This document shows, one piece after another, positions 8,742-17,048 of a stretch of DNA of 64,000 nucleotides. Within the stretch, counting starts at the first letter, position 1; each line of letters opens with the position of its first letter. The notes beneath the pieces are model-generated. The model saw nothing but the letters and a program-made list of their open reading frames with translations, did not search any database and was not told the DNA's origin. Origin of the DNA: Neotamlana nanhaiensis. Lineage in GTDB: Bacteria > Bacteroidota > Bacteroidia > Flavobacteriales > Flavobacteriaceae. The translations under genes were made by a program, and so were the position numbers. The stretch spans positions 62,001 through 126,000 of the forward strand of contig NZ_JTDV01000010.1 of the NCBI RefSeq assembly GCF_000943555.1. Reading direction: 5' to 3'.

Positions 8742-10286
8742 ATGAAAAACAGAATTTATAATATATTATTCCACACGCATACTATTAGTGGTATTATTAT
8801 TAGTGCAGCACTTTACGTGATATTTTTTGCGGGTTCGTTTTCGTTTTTTAGAGACGACATCGTGAATTGGGAACGGAACGATGCACCTCCTGTTTCAGAT
8901 CATATTTTTTTAGACTACGACAAAACTCTAGACTCATTAAACAGCGCTCATAATTTAAACGGACGTGATGTTGAATTTACCAAATATTATATTGAAAACC
9001 GCGTAAGCGTTAACCTCTCACCTACCAAAGACACGCTTGCCGAAGACGACTTAAAAACCAATAAATTCTTTTACATTGATGCCGATAATTTAAAAGAACA
9101 CACTTACGCCGACAGCTATTCTCTTGGCGAATTTTTATACCGACTACACTTTTTTGCTCAAATAAAATATCCGTTTGGTTATTATTTATCTGGCTTTGTA
9201 GCGTTTTTCTTTTTGTTTGCTATTGTTACAGGCGTACTCGTACATTGGAAAAAAATAGTATCGAACTTCTATACGTTTAGGCCACTGGCTAAATTAAAAA
9301 CCATGTGGACCGATGCGCATACAGGTTTAGGAATGATTGGTTTGCCATTTCAATTTGTATATGCCGTTACTGGTGCTTTTTTTATGCTGAAAGCTTTACT
9401 AATTGCCCCAATGGTTTTAACCTTATACAATGGCGATGATGCTAAATTTTATGATGATTTAGGGTACAGCCATCCGCATTTTGAATATGCAAACAAACCG
9501 TTATCAACTTCATATAGCATTAACAGTTATATCGAAAAAACAAAAGCTGAATGGGAAAATTTCAATGTTACTCAAATTCATATTTTCAATTATAATGATG
9601 AAAATATGCATCTTTTAATTGAAGGCCATTTAGACTACCAAGATAAATTTAACGCAACGGGTGAAGCCCTGTACAACATAAAAAATAAAACATTAATAGA
9701 AAGTAAAAGTCCGTTTGAAACTAAAACCTATCTCGATGGTGTAAAAAATGTAATGTACAGAATACATTACGGTGATTACGGCGGTTATATTTTAAGACTT
9801 ATTAGCTTTATACTTGGAATTATTTCGTGTTTTGTAATTATTTCTGGGGTTATGATTTGGCTTGTAGCTCGAAACAAAAAAAATATCCCAGAGAAAAAAC
9901 GTAAATTCAACGAAATACTGGTTCGTATTTACTTAGCCATTTGTTTAAGTATGTATCCTATTACAGCAGCTTCGTTTATTGCTGTAAAAGTAGCTAAACC
10001 TGCAAGTATGAGTTTTATTTATAACTTCTACTTTATTGGTTGGTTAATCTTAACTTTATTATTCATTCTTAAAAAAGACAACTATTTTACTAACAAAATA
10101 TGTTTATTATCTGGAAGTATTATTGGCTTACTTATTCCATTTGCAAACGGATTTATAACAGGCAATTGGTTCTGGAAAACTTATAGCAATGGCGATGTAC
10201 AACTCTTTTTTATTGATGTATTTTGGATAGTATTAAGTTTAATTACGCTTTGGGTTAGCCTTAAAATAAAACGGAAAACCGTTTAA
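8742..10286 (+). CDS. PepSY-associated inner-membrane protein, probable ferric-siderophore reductase
   Basis: 514 residues. A first membrane helix (about 13-35) precedes a long periplasmic section. Helices follow near 145-170, 200-225 and 350-377, then four more in the last 110 residues. Histidines in and near the helices (HTHTISG, HWKK, DAHTGLGMIGLPFQFVYAVTGAFF, MYRIHYGDYGG) suit heme binding, as in PepSY_TM proteins of the PiuB/FpvG group. In this family the complex reduces ferric siderophore in the periplasm. It is last in the iron unit and its 3' end overlaps the convergent DUF1801 gene by 4 bp. Confidence 0.85.
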   Translation: MKNRIYNILFHTHTISGIIISAALYVIFFAGSFSFFRDDIVNWERNDAPPVSDHIFLDYDKTLDSLNSAHNLNGRDVEFTKYYIENRVSVNLSPTKDTLAEDDLKTNKFFYIDADNLKEHTYADSYSLGEFLYRLHFFAQIKYPFGYYLSGFVAFFFLFAIVTGVLVHWKKIVSNFYTFRPLAKLKTMWTDAHTGLGMIGLPFQFVYAVTGAFFMLKALLIAPMVLTLYNGDDAKFYDDLGYSHPHFEYANKPLSTSYSINSYIEKTKAEWENFNVTQIHIFNYNDENMHLLIEGHLDYQDKFNATGEALYNIKNKTLIESKSPFETKTYLDGVKNVMYRIHYGDYGGYILRLISFILGIISCFVIISGVMIWLVARNKKNIPEKKRKFNEILVRIYLAICLSMYPITAASFIAVKVAKPASMSFIYNFYFIGWLILTLLFILKKDNYFTNKICLLSGSIIGLLIPFANGFITGNWFWKTYSNGDVQLFFIDVFWIVLSLITLWVSLKIKRKTV

Positions 10287-10660
10287 ACAAACCACGCTTT
10301 CTTACTCGCTTTTAAATGTTTTGAAGCTTCTTTTAATATGGAAACAAACTCGTTATGATTAAAGGTTTCCAGACTATAAATTTGTAATGACCGAACCTGT
10401 TTTCTATTTGAATTGTTTTTTAAAACAGGAAACGCTTTTTCTAGCAAAATGCCTTGTACAAAAGCCACATCAACATAGGTTTTTCCTTTTAAAATATTAA
10501 GGTAAAGTAGTGGTTTTTTATCGATGCGATAAAACGGAATTTTGTAGCTATAATATTCTTCAGCTTCTGGTAATGTGCTTAAAATCGAATCTCTAACACA
10601 AAGCATTATGGATTGATACGGCTCTTTTTGATTTAAAAAATATTGCTCAACTGGCTTCAT
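10283..10660 (-). CDS. DUF1801-family protein
   Basis: 125 residues. The DUF1801/YdhG-like fold is recognisable from the N-terminal VEQYFLNQKEPYQSIMLCVRDSI helix and the YYSYKIPFYRI and PLLYLNILKGKTYVDVAF strands. Function is unknown; the family is small and cytoplasmic. Its start lies inside the 3' end of the upstream small gene (14 bp overlap), so the two are translationally coupled. A second, different DUF1801 protein is at 16318-16737. Confidence 0.75.
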   Translation of the reverse strand: MKPVEQYFLNQKEPYQSIMLCVRDSILSTLPEAEEYYSYKIPFYRIDKKPLLYLNILKGKTYVDVAFVQGILLEKAFPVLKNNSNRKQVRSLQIYSLETFNHNEFVSILKEASKHLKASKKAWFV

Positions 10661-10910
10661 TTAAACTTAATTTCTTCCAAAAAGATAAGAAATTAGAATA
10701 AATGGGTTCTGGTGTTTCTGGAGATATTTCAAAATAACCTTGGTCAACAAAAAAATTAAAAACCAAACATTTATAGTCGTCACAACATTCTTCTATCTGA
10801 TTCTGAATTAAAAATTTTGAAACTTTTTTCCTAAACGCATACTCCATATCGAGTTTGGTTTGCACATACACTTCGTCTAGCTTTGTTTGAGATTGCCAAT
10901 TAATTTTCAT
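10647..10910 (-). CDS. hypothetical protein
   Basis: 87 residues from the ATG at 10910 (a TTG at 10940 would add ten residues of no obvious merit). The protein is mixed helical with a Cys pair in IEECCDDYKCLVF; no signal peptide, membrane segment or known motif was recognised. It overlaps the DUF1801 gene downstream by 14 bp, implying coupled expression. Coding support comes from that tight arrangement and from the ATG start. Confidence 0.55.
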   Translation of the reverse strand: MKINWQSQTKLDEVYVQTKLDMEYAFRKKVSKFLIQNQIEECCDDYKCLVFNFFVDQGYFEISPETPEPIYSNFLSFWKKLSLNEAS

Positions 10911-11009
10911 TTTTAAGAGAGGAATTGATAACGATTGCAAAATAATTTATTTACATTAATTTAACAAATAATTAACATTGAAAACTAATTCTGAATTGGT
11001 AAATGAATT

Positions 11010-11028
11010 TACTTTGCATTTCAAAGTA
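11010..11028. promoter_or_regulatory. TACTTTG-N5-CAAAGTA palindrome, copy 1
   Basis: TACTTTG (11010-11016) and CAAAGTA (11022-11028) form an inverted repeat ending 7 bp before the ATG of the membrane protein. The same arms and spacing recur upstream of creD (12032-12050), and both copies are followed by CTTTAA. This is a probable operator for the winged-helix regulator encoded at 11719-12012. Confidence 0.6.
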
Positions 11029-11035
11029 CTTTAAA

Positions 11036-11644
11036 ATGGAATCAAAAGATTATTTAAAAGACATATCAGAAATCAAAAATTTAATGAATAAATCCTCTCG
11101 ATTTATTTCATTAAGCGGTTTATCTGGAGTATTAGCAGGAATTTATGCCCTTGTTGGTGCAGCCATTGCCTATTTTTTAGTTAAAAATTCTGATCGCGGT
11201 TATTTAATTTTAGATGGTTACATTTTTAAACTATGCTTACTTATTCTCGCTTTAGTTGCCATTTTAAGTATTGCCACTGGAATTATTTTAACCACCAAAA
11301 AAGCGAAAAAACAAGGTGTAAAAATTTGGGATAACGCTTCAAAACGATTGGTTATAAACTTTTTAATTCCGTTATTATCTGGTGGTTTATATATTTTAAT
11401 AGTATTATGCCAAGGTAAATACGGACAAACCGCTGCTTTGATGCTCATTTTTTATGGTTTAGCGCTCGTTAACGCTTCAAAATACAGCATTGGAGATATT
11501 AAATACTTAGGTATTATCGATATTATTTTAGGTTTAATAGCTGCTTCATGTCCTGGATATGGCTTTTGGTTATGGGTTATTGGTTTTGGCATTATGCATA
11601 TTGTTTACGGCACATGGATGCATTTTAAGTATGATAGAAATTAG
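11036..11644 (+). CDS. polytopic membrane protein, first gene of a regulator/CreD set
   Basis: 202 residues from the ATG at 11036; an ATG at 11003 is also in frame but would put the TACTTTG palindrome inside the gene. A soluble N-terminus (MESKDYLKDISEIKNLMNKSSRF) is followed by six likely membrane helices starting near residue 25 and ending near 195. No enzymatic motif is visible. In flavobacteria proteins of this type precede a winged-helix regulator and CreD, as here, so it may sense or respond to envelope state (inference from neighbours). The regulator gene follows after 74 bp. Confidence 0.75.
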   Translation: MESKDYLKDISEIKNLMNKSSRFISLSGLSGVLAGIYALVGAAIAYFLVKNSDRGYLILDGYIFKLCLLILALVAILSIATGIILTTKKAKKQGVKIWDNASKRLVINFLIPLLSGGLYILIVLCQGKYGQTAALMLIFYGLALVNASKYSIGDIKYLGIIDIILGLIAASCPGYGFWLWVIGFGIMHIVYGTWMHFKYDRN

Positions 11645-11718
11645 TGGCTAGTTTTTAGTACGGTAAATTTTAGTTTACCTAACTTGAAACATTAAACCTG
11701 AAACTTTGAATCAACAAC

Positions 11719-12012
11719 ATGAGCATCATTAATAATATAAATAAAGCATTCGATCACCGAATTAGATTAGGCATCATGTCTATTTTAATGGTTAACGAAT
11801 ATGCCGATTTTAAAATGCTTAAAGAATTACTCGATGTTACCGATGGCAATTTAGCAAGCCACACCAAAGCACTAGAGAAAGTTGAATATATAAAAGTAGA
11901 AAAGCAATTTATAGGTAGAAAACCAAATACCCGTTACGCGACAACAAAACTTGGCGAACAAGAATTTAAAAAACATATTAATGCCCTTGAAAAATTAATT
12001 AATAAACAATAA
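11719..12012 (+). CDS. winged-helix transcriptional regulator
   Basis: 97 residues, a single winged-helix DNA-binding domain of the HTH_27/MarR-like type. The order is IRLGIMSILMVNEYADFKMLKELLDVTDGNLASHTKALEKVEYI (helices 1-3), then the wing (GRKPNTRYATTKLGEQEF) and a C-terminal dimerisation helix. It has no ligand domain. It sits between two genes that both carry the TACTTTG palindrome and is the natural candidate to bind it. A partial half-site (ACTTTGAA) also lies just before its own start near 11703. Confidence 0.88.
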   Translation: MSIINNINKAFDHRIRLGIMSILMVNEYADFKMLKELLDVTDGNLASHTKALEKVEYIKVEKQFIGRKPNTRYATTKLGEQEFKKHINALEKLINKQ

Positions 12013-12031
12013 ATCCTTTTTTTTAATCATT

Positions 12032-12050
12032 TACTTTGAAATTCAAAGTA
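12032..12050. promoter_or_regulatory. perfect 19-bp palindrome upstream of creD, copy 2
   Basis: TACTTTGAAATTCAAAGTA is perfectly symmetric about its central A. It matches copy 1 (11010-11028) in both arms and in spacer length and ends 16 bp before the creD ATG. It is a probable operator for the adjacent winged-helix regulator. Confidence 0.65.
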
Positions 12051-12066
12051 CTTTAATTTACTATTT

Positions 12067-13446
12067 ATGGAAACACCTCAAAAAACAGCACCACCCAACC
12101 GATTTTCAAATTGGTTAAAAACATCTATCACCTCACGCATGGTCATGATTGGGTTTTTAACCTTAGTTTTATTAGTACCACTCACCTTTATTCAAAATTT
12201 AATACAGGAACGCTCTTTCCGACAGGATGAAGTCGTAAACGAGATAAACGAACAATGGGGCAACGAAGTACTTATTTACGGGCCTATATTAAAAGTGCCC
12301 TATAAAACCTATTCGGAAAAAATAGTGACCGACAAAAAAACTAAAAAGGTGTTTACCGAAACAAATGAAGTTATTAATTACGCTTATTTTTTTCCTGAAA
12401 GCCTCAATATAAAATCGAACATTAACCCCGAAACGAAACAACGTGGTATTTATAAAACCGCGGTTTACAATAGTAACATTGAACTTAACGGCAATTTTAC
12501 AAAACTCGATTTTAGTGATATTGAAGTTTCGGAAAATGATATTCTTTGGGAAAAATCGAAAATAATTATTCAAACTTCAAATGTAAAAGGTGTTAATGAA
12601 GCGCATTTAACACTTAATAAAAACACCTACGATTTATCATCAAAATATAACAGTCAAACCAATTTAGCATACAACCAAGTTGCAATGCATACGCTAGAAA
12701 CTAAAACATTTACTAAAAACCCGATAAATTTTAACGCCCCAACATCCTACACCATAAACTTCAATATAAAAGGCAGTAAACAAATTCGTTTTATTCCAAC
12801 AGGAAAACAAACTGAAGCACATGTCACATCAAACTGGAAAACCGCTAATTTTATTGGGGAATTTCTACCTTATAATGGAGACAAAATAAGTGACGCCGGT
12901 TTTGATGCAAAATGGAAAATTCTTGATATAAATCGTCCGTTTTCGCAACAACATTTCAACAATTTACCAAATTTACAGGCGTTCGATTTTGGTGTTAATT
13001 TTATGATTCCTGTAGATGAATATCAAAAAAGCGAACGATCGGCTAAATACAGCTTTTTGGTTATTGGCTTAACCTTTTTGGTCTTTTTCTTAATTCAAAC
13101 ATTAAGTAAAATAAATATTCATCCGTTTCAGTATTTAATGATTGGGTTGGCCTTAACCATGTTTTACACACTTCTCATCTCCATTTCGGAACATAGTAAC
13201 TTTTTTAAAGCCTATATAACTGCTGGTATTTCGGTAATCGTTTTAATTACGCTTTACTCCAAAACCATATTAAAAACCTTTAAGTTTCCCATATTTATTG
13301 GATTGTCCTTAACGGCACTTTACACCTTTATTTATGTAATTATTCAGTTAGAGAATTACGCATTACTAGTTGGCAGTATTGGTTTGTTTTTAATACTCAC
13401 AACAGTCATGTTTGTATCTCGCAAAATAGATTGGAATAACGCATAA
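12067..13446 (+). CDS. creD: CreD-family inner-membrane protein
   Basis: 459 residues, close to the usual CreD length. One N-terminal membrane helix (about 24-44) precedes a large periplasmic region (about 45-325, beta-rich) that ends in the family-typical DFGVNFMIPVDEYQKSERSAKYSFLVIGLTF junction. Five or six helices then run to the C-terminus. In enterobacteria CreD belongs to the CreBC regulon and affects envelope integrity and beta-lactam response; here no CreBC is present, and the adjacent winged-helix regulator with its palindrome probably controls it. A 13-bp hairpin terminator follows the stop. Confidence 0.9.
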   Translation: METPQKTAPPNRFSNWLKTSITSRMVMIGFLTLVLLVPLTFIQNLIQERSFRQDEVVNEINEQWGNEVLIYGPILKVPYKTYSEKIVTDKKTKKVFTETNEVINYAYFFPESLNIKSNINPETKQRGIYKTAVYNSNIELNGNFTKLDFSDIEVSENDILWEKSKIIIQTSNVKGVNEAHLTLNKNTYDLSSKYNSQTNLAYNQVAMHTLETKTFTKNPINFNAPTSYTINFNIKGSKQIRFIPTGKQTEAHVTSNWKTANFIGEFLPYNGDKISDAGFDAKWKILDINRPFSQQHFNNLPNLQAFDFGVNFMIPVDEYQKSERSAKYSFLVIGLTFLVFFLIQTLSKINIHPFQYLMIGLALTMFYTLLISISEHSNFFKAYITAGISVIVLITLYSKTILKTFKFPIFIGLSLTALYTFIYVIIQLENYALLVGSIGLFLILTTVMFVSRKIDWNNA

Positions 13447-13465
13447 GTTTTATTAGTTAATTACC

Positions 13466-13506
13466 AAAACCTTGTTTCTAAACCCCAATACATGAAACAA
13501 GGTTTT
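13466..13506 (+). terminator. hairpin terminator after creD
   Basis: AAAACCTTGTTTC (13466-13478) is perfectly complementary to GAAACAAGGTTTT (13494-13506), giving a 13-bp stem with a 15-nt loop. It starts 19 bp after the creD stop. Confidence 0.75.
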
Positions 13507-13528
13507 ACTAAAAACATAAAAACTAGGT

Positions 13529-13550
13529 TTTGACTGCGCTCAACCTGACA
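13529..13550. repeat. short intergenic repeat, copy 1
   Basis: 22 bp in the gap between creD and the DUF1361 gene. It matches 16934-16955 at 17 of 22 positions (TTyGACTkCGCTCAryTGACA-like). GC-rich GACTnCGCTCA...TGACA blocks of this kind are frequent between genes in Bacteroidota. The remainder of the 13447-13625 gap has only the creD terminator. Confidence 0.4.
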
Positions 13551-13625
13551 AAAGGCATAAACCTTTTTCAATTATATAAAACAACAGTAATGTTATAAAA
13601 AACACTCTTTAAAAATTTAAAAATC

Positions 13626-14294
13626 ATGGAACAGATAAAAGAATTATCATTTAACAAATACAGCGCTTTAAGTATTTTATTTATTGCGCTATCGTCAAGC
13701 TTTTTTTTACTAGCCGTTAAAATGAAGCTTACACATGCCTATCATTATTTATTTTTAGTTTGGAACATCTTTCTAGCAGTCATTCCCTACGCCATTACCA
13801 CATATTTAAAGCGCAACCCCAAACGTTATAAATTAAGTATGGTGTTATGGCTAGGTATTTGGCTGCTTTTTTTACCTAATGCGCCCTATATAGTCACCGA
13901 TTTTGTGCATTTACAATACAACTACAGTCATTATTTTTGGCTCGATGCCCTTATTATTGCAGCCTTTGCTTTAAGCGGGTTATTATTATTTTATTTTTCG
14001 CTTTTAGATTTTAATAAAATCACTGCTAAATATCTTTCATATAAAACCAGTTTATATACTACTGTGACTATTTTGTTTGCATCGGCATTTGGGGTTTATT
14101 TAGGAAGATACTTTAGGTATAACTCTTGGGATATTGTAAGTAATCCAATAGATTTAATAGTTGATATTTTTCACCTTTTAACCAACCCAAAATCTATGAC
14201 AAACCCTTGGTTATTCACCATTATTTTTGGATTATTTCTTTGCGGTGGATTTTGGATAATTAAAACATTAGAACAACAAAATTTGAAGCACTAA
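13626..14294 (+). CDS. DUF1361-family membrane protein
   Basis: 222 residues with about seven hydrophobic segments. The family signature WLLFLPNAPYIVTDFVHL is at about residues 79-96, followed by the LG[R]YFRYNSWD segment near 160. DUF1361 proteins are inner-membrane proteins of unknown function. The stop codon directly abuts the convergent SDR gene (no spacer). It has no clear partner genes. Confidence 0.82.
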   Translation: MEQIKELSFNKYSALSILFIALSSSFFLLAVKMKLTHAYHYLFLVWNIFLAVIPYAITTYLKRNPKRYKLSMVLWLGIWLLFLPNAPYIVTDFVHLQYNYSHYFWLDALIIAAFALSGLLLFYFSLLDFNKITAKYLSYKTSLYTTVTILFASAFGVYLGRYFRYNSWDIVSNPIDLIVDIFHLLTNPKSMTNPWLFTIIFGLFLCGGFWIIKTLEQQNLKH

Positions 14295-15077
14295 CTAGTT
14301 CTTTCTGTTTTTCTCTTGAAGTTTTCTAACTATTGAAGCTGCCATATTACGAGGAATAATACGCGGTAATGTTGCTAAAAATTTATTAAACCCACCAGGA
14401 ATAGCATAGGGTTTACCTTTTAACATGGCTTTATAACCATAAAGCGCGACCGATTGCGCACAACCCATGTTAAATTTTATTTTATTTTCTGAAGTGTTGG
14501 CAGAAACCGTTTCTTGAAACGCCGTTTTTGTTGGGCCTGGGCATAAAGCGGTTACCGTAACGCCTGTGCCTTTTAATTCGTTTGCTATAGCCTCAGAAAA
14601 TGATAACATATAACCTTTTGAGGCATAGTAAATAGACATTAAAGGCCCTGGTTGAAAGGCAGCCAACGAAGACATATTTAATATTTTCCCCGAACCACGT
14701 TTTACCATACCATCTAGTGCTAATTTAGTTAAATGTGTTGCGGTAACAACGTGAACGTTTAGCATTTGAGACTCACGTTCCCAACTGGTGCTGGCAAAAG
14801 TACCGAATAAACCAAAACCCGCGTTATTTATTAAAACATCTAGAGGTTCGTTGTTTATGTCGTTCATAATCTCTTGAGCGACATTTACTTGACTCAAATC
14901 CTTTTGTAAGGTAACCACCTCAACATTATAGGACGCTTCTAGTTCGGTTTTTACTTGTATTAATTTTGAAGCATCAATATCAACTAAAAATAATTTGTAA
15001 TTGTCTTTGGCTAACAAAACAGCCAATTCGTAACCTAAACCAGAGGCAGCACCTGTAACTAAAGCGGATTGTTTCAT
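14295..15077 (-). CDS. short-chain dehydrogenase/reductase
   Basis: 260 residues, classical SDR. The cofactor loop TGAASGLG is at residues 8-15, LVDID (Asp after beta-2, favouring NAD(H)) near 31-35, NNAG at 84-87, catalytic Ser136/137 in NMSS and YYASK at 150-154. Substrate is unknown; the closest general type is the YqjQ/DltE-like SDR group. It is the downstream partner of the Lys1-like dehydrogenase, 29 bp after that gene on the same strand. Confidence 0.9.
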   Translation of the reverse strand: MKQSALVTGAASGLGYELAVLLAKDNYKLFLVDIDASKLIQVKTELEASYNVEVVTLQKDLSQVNVAQEIMNDINNEPLDVLINNAGFGLFGTFASTSWERESQMLNVHVVTATHLTKLALDGMVKRGSGKILNMSSLAAFQPGPLMSIYYASKGYMLSFSEAIANELKGTGVTVTALCPGPTKTAFQETVSANTSENKIKFNMGCAQSVALYGYKAMLKGKPYAIPGGFNKFLATLPRIIPRNMAASIVRKLQEKNRKN

Positions 15078-15106
15078 ACCTCAAATAAAGTAATAATTAT
15101 GGAAAA

Positions 15107-16312
15107 TCACTCTTTTTCGTCTACAAAATCTTGTAAATAGCTAAATTTTGCGGTTAACTTACCCTTTTCGGTAATTTTGGCGCGTTTTAAAATACCGTCT
15201 TTATCTCCATTAAAAAACGCAGGAATAACGTGTTGTAAAAACATATCGCCAAAACCTTCGCTAGCATCTTGCGGTAATTCGCATGGTAAATTATCGACCG
15301 CCATAACTACAATGGCGTTTTCGTTTTTATAATCTATTTCCGATTCTGTCTGCGAATCGTAACCATAAATAGGATCTGCAATGGTTGATGCACGAAGCGT
15401 TGTTGCTACTGGTCCATCGACATCGCAGCTAATATCGGCGACCACTTTTATGTTAAAATCGGACGACTTAACATCAGCTCTGGTATATAAATATGGTGCG
15501 CCATCGCCGTAAAAATGACCGGCGATATAATAGTCGGTTACTTTTGCAAATCGCATAAAGTTAGATTGATAATCTTGTGGATTATTAAAAAAATCGATAT
15601 TGTTAAGTACACGTCCGTCGCGGCGTTTATTATAATCGAGCACATCAATTTTGCAATACACAGGCTCGTTGAAGCTGTCGTTTAAATACTCCTTAACCGA
15701 CACCGATTTTATACGCATAGCATCTAACATTTCTTGAGCTCCGTTTGCGACTTTACCACTTCCGGTTAGCAGTATTTTGATGTTAGGAAGTTCAATTTGG
15801 TTTAATTCGGCAATTAAAGCGGCTTGATTAGGCAACGGACCTGCTTTTGGTAACTGCCAAGTATTGTATTTTAAACCCCAAGCACGAAATCCGTTGTAAG
15901 CCCCAACAATGCCTGCAAATCTTCCGAAGCCTATAAGTCGGTTGCCTTTAGCATCGACAATGGTTTCATGGTCGTAAAGCTCAATATTTTTATCTAAAAT
16001 GGCTTTTAATAATTTACGGTTGTAAGGTTGCTTTTTTATGGTATGCGAAAAGAAGAAATATTTTTTATTAGGAATTAATGCCGAAATAGGCACTTCTTTT
16101 ACGCCAATAAAAACATCGGCATCTGATACGTCATTAACAACTTCAATACCTGCTTGTCGATACGCCTCGTCTGAAAACACACGAATATTTGAAGCTTCTA
16201 CAACAAATTGGGCTTCTGGAAATTGCCTTTTAGCCTCAACTAATTTTTCTGGTGAGAAAACCACACGACGATCGGGTGGTGTTTTACGTTCTGTGATTAT
16301 TGCGAATTTCAT
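15107..16312 (-). CDS. NAD(P)-dependent dehydrogenase of the alanine dehydrogenase / saccharopine dehydrogenase (Lys1-like) family
   Basis: 401 residues. The N-terminal domain (ITERKTPPDRRVVFSPEKLVEAKRQFP, then GVKEVPISALIPNKKYFFFSHTIKKQ) is the AlaDH/PNT fold and most resembles lysine-forming saccharopine dehydrogenase, including LYDHETIVDAKGNRLIGFGRFAGIVGAYNG. A Rossmann segment with ILLTGSGKVANGAQEML is near residues 180-196. It may act in lysine/saccharopine chemistry or on another oxo-acid; flavobacterial homologues are usually left as generic oxidoreductases. It lies between a DUF1801 gene (5 bp upstream) and the SDR gene. Confidence 0.82.
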   Translation of the reverse strand: MKFAIITERKTPPDRRVVFSPEKLVEAKRQFPEAQFVVEASNIRVFSDEAYRQAGIEVVNDVSDADVFIGVKEVPISALIPNKKYFFFSHTIKKQPYNRKLLKAILDKNIELYDHETIVDAKGNRLIGFGRFAGIVGAYNGFRAWGLKYNTWQLPKAGPLPNQAALIAELNQIELPNIKILLTGSGKVANGAQEMLDAMRIKSVSVKEYLNDSFNEPVYCKIDVLDYNKRRDGRVLNNIDFFNNPQDYQSNFMRFAKVTDYYIAGHFYGDGAPYLYTRADVKSSDFNIKVVADISCDVDGPVATTLRASTIADPIYGYDSQTESEIDYKNENAIVVMAVDNLPCELPQDASEGFGDMFLQHVIPAFFNGDKDGILKRAKITEKGKLTAKFSYLQDFVDEKE

Positions 16313-16317
16313 AGATT

Positions 16318-16737
16318 TTATGCGCCCAAAAGTGGCAGATGTTTTATTTTATGATAGGTTAATGCAAGAGTTATGCAATGCTTAAGTTCGGTTACAGGAA
16401 TCGTTTCATTTAGATTAAAAATGATAGCTCTATTGCCTTCGAATTTAAAAACGCCTTTGTAAATTATTTTAAAAGTAGAAACGAGTTGCGAGGTGCATTG
16501 AAAATACATAGCGTATTGGTTGGGTGCTTTTGGTTTCCAATCGATTCGCAACGTACTTCCGTGTTTTGTAACATAACTGGGTTCATTCCATTTTAGGGTT
16601 TCTTCTAGTTTTTCCAAGCCTTCAACGTTGTCTGCGGTATTTAAAACCAAAGCTCGCAATGCATCCATTTTGAGTTTTACTTGTGGTGGATAATTATTAA
16701 ATATTTCGGTTACTTTTGGATGACTGACAATTTGCAT
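16318..16737 (-). CDS. DUF1801-family protein
   Basis: 139 residues from the ATG at 16737 (a TTG at 16749 would add four). It shows the DUF1801 layout: an N-terminal helix (VTEIFNNYPPQVKLKMDALRALVLNTA), LEETLKWNEPSYVTKHGSTLRIDWKPK, and the AMYFQCTSQLVSTFKIIY strand pair. Function is unknown. It sits 5 bp upstream of the Lys1-like gene and is probably the first gene of that three-gene minus-strand operon. It differs clearly from the other DUF1801 protein at 10283-10660. Confidence 0.8.
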   Translation of the reverse strand: MQIVSHPKVTEIFNNYPPQVKLKMDALRALVLNTADNVEGLEKLEETLKWNEPSYVTKHGSTLRIDWKPKAPNQYAMYFQCTSQLVSTFKIIYKGVFKFEGNRAIIFNLNETIPVTELKHCITLALTYHKIKHLPLLGA

Positions 16738-16819
16738 AGCACAATACAATGGAATACTTTTTGTTGTAATTTAAGTGTATTAAAACAGATTTACAAACTT
16801 TTTAATATCTTTGCCGCCC

Positions 16820-16889
16820 GCGTTAAGGATTGAGGTATTGTTGGAGCTCCTCGCAGAGAGCGACTACCGAAAGCCTGACGCACTTTTGC
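16820..16889. repeat. intergenic repeat, copy B
   Basis: Inverse-orientation partner of 3611-3680. Shared blocks are GATTGAG, TGTTnGAGCnCCTCGCAGAG, GCGA-TA-CGAAAGC and GACG. It lies 6 bp after a TAnnTTTG match (TATCTTTG, 16806-16813), so it might be transcribed towards ssrA. It is part of the 311-bp gene-free stretch 16738-17048. Confidence 0.65.
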
Positions 16890-16933
16890 CATTAAAAGCA
16901 AAAGTGGGTAACGCACACTGTTTAAAAATACGC

Positions 16934-16955
16934 TTCGACTTCGCTCAGTGTGACA
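16934..16955. repeat. short intergenic repeat, copy 2
   Basis: Matches 13529-13550 at 17 of 22 positions. It is separated by 35 bp from a small hairpin (CCCGAA 16991-16996 / TTCGGG 17002-17007) of a kind also often seen in flavobacterial intergenic DNA. Together with copy B of the longer repeat, these fill the gap before ssrA. Confidence 0.4.
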
Positions 16956-17048
16956 GTTGAAGTGACATAAAAACTTTTAATTGATGAGCTCCCGAAACAA
17001 GTTCGGGATTAATTCAATAACGTAAATTAAAATTTACTATTTCATTAA

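Noticed and set aside
11003-11035. Upstream ATG for the membrane protein at 11036
   Set aside because: The extra 11 residues would be encoded by the TACTTTG palindrome that recurs upstream of creD, so this DNA is better read as regulatory.
16738-17048. Possible small gene or mobile element before ssrA
   Set aside because: Only repeat fragments and a hairpin are seen; no reading frame with a start, no terminal inverted repeats and no target duplication.
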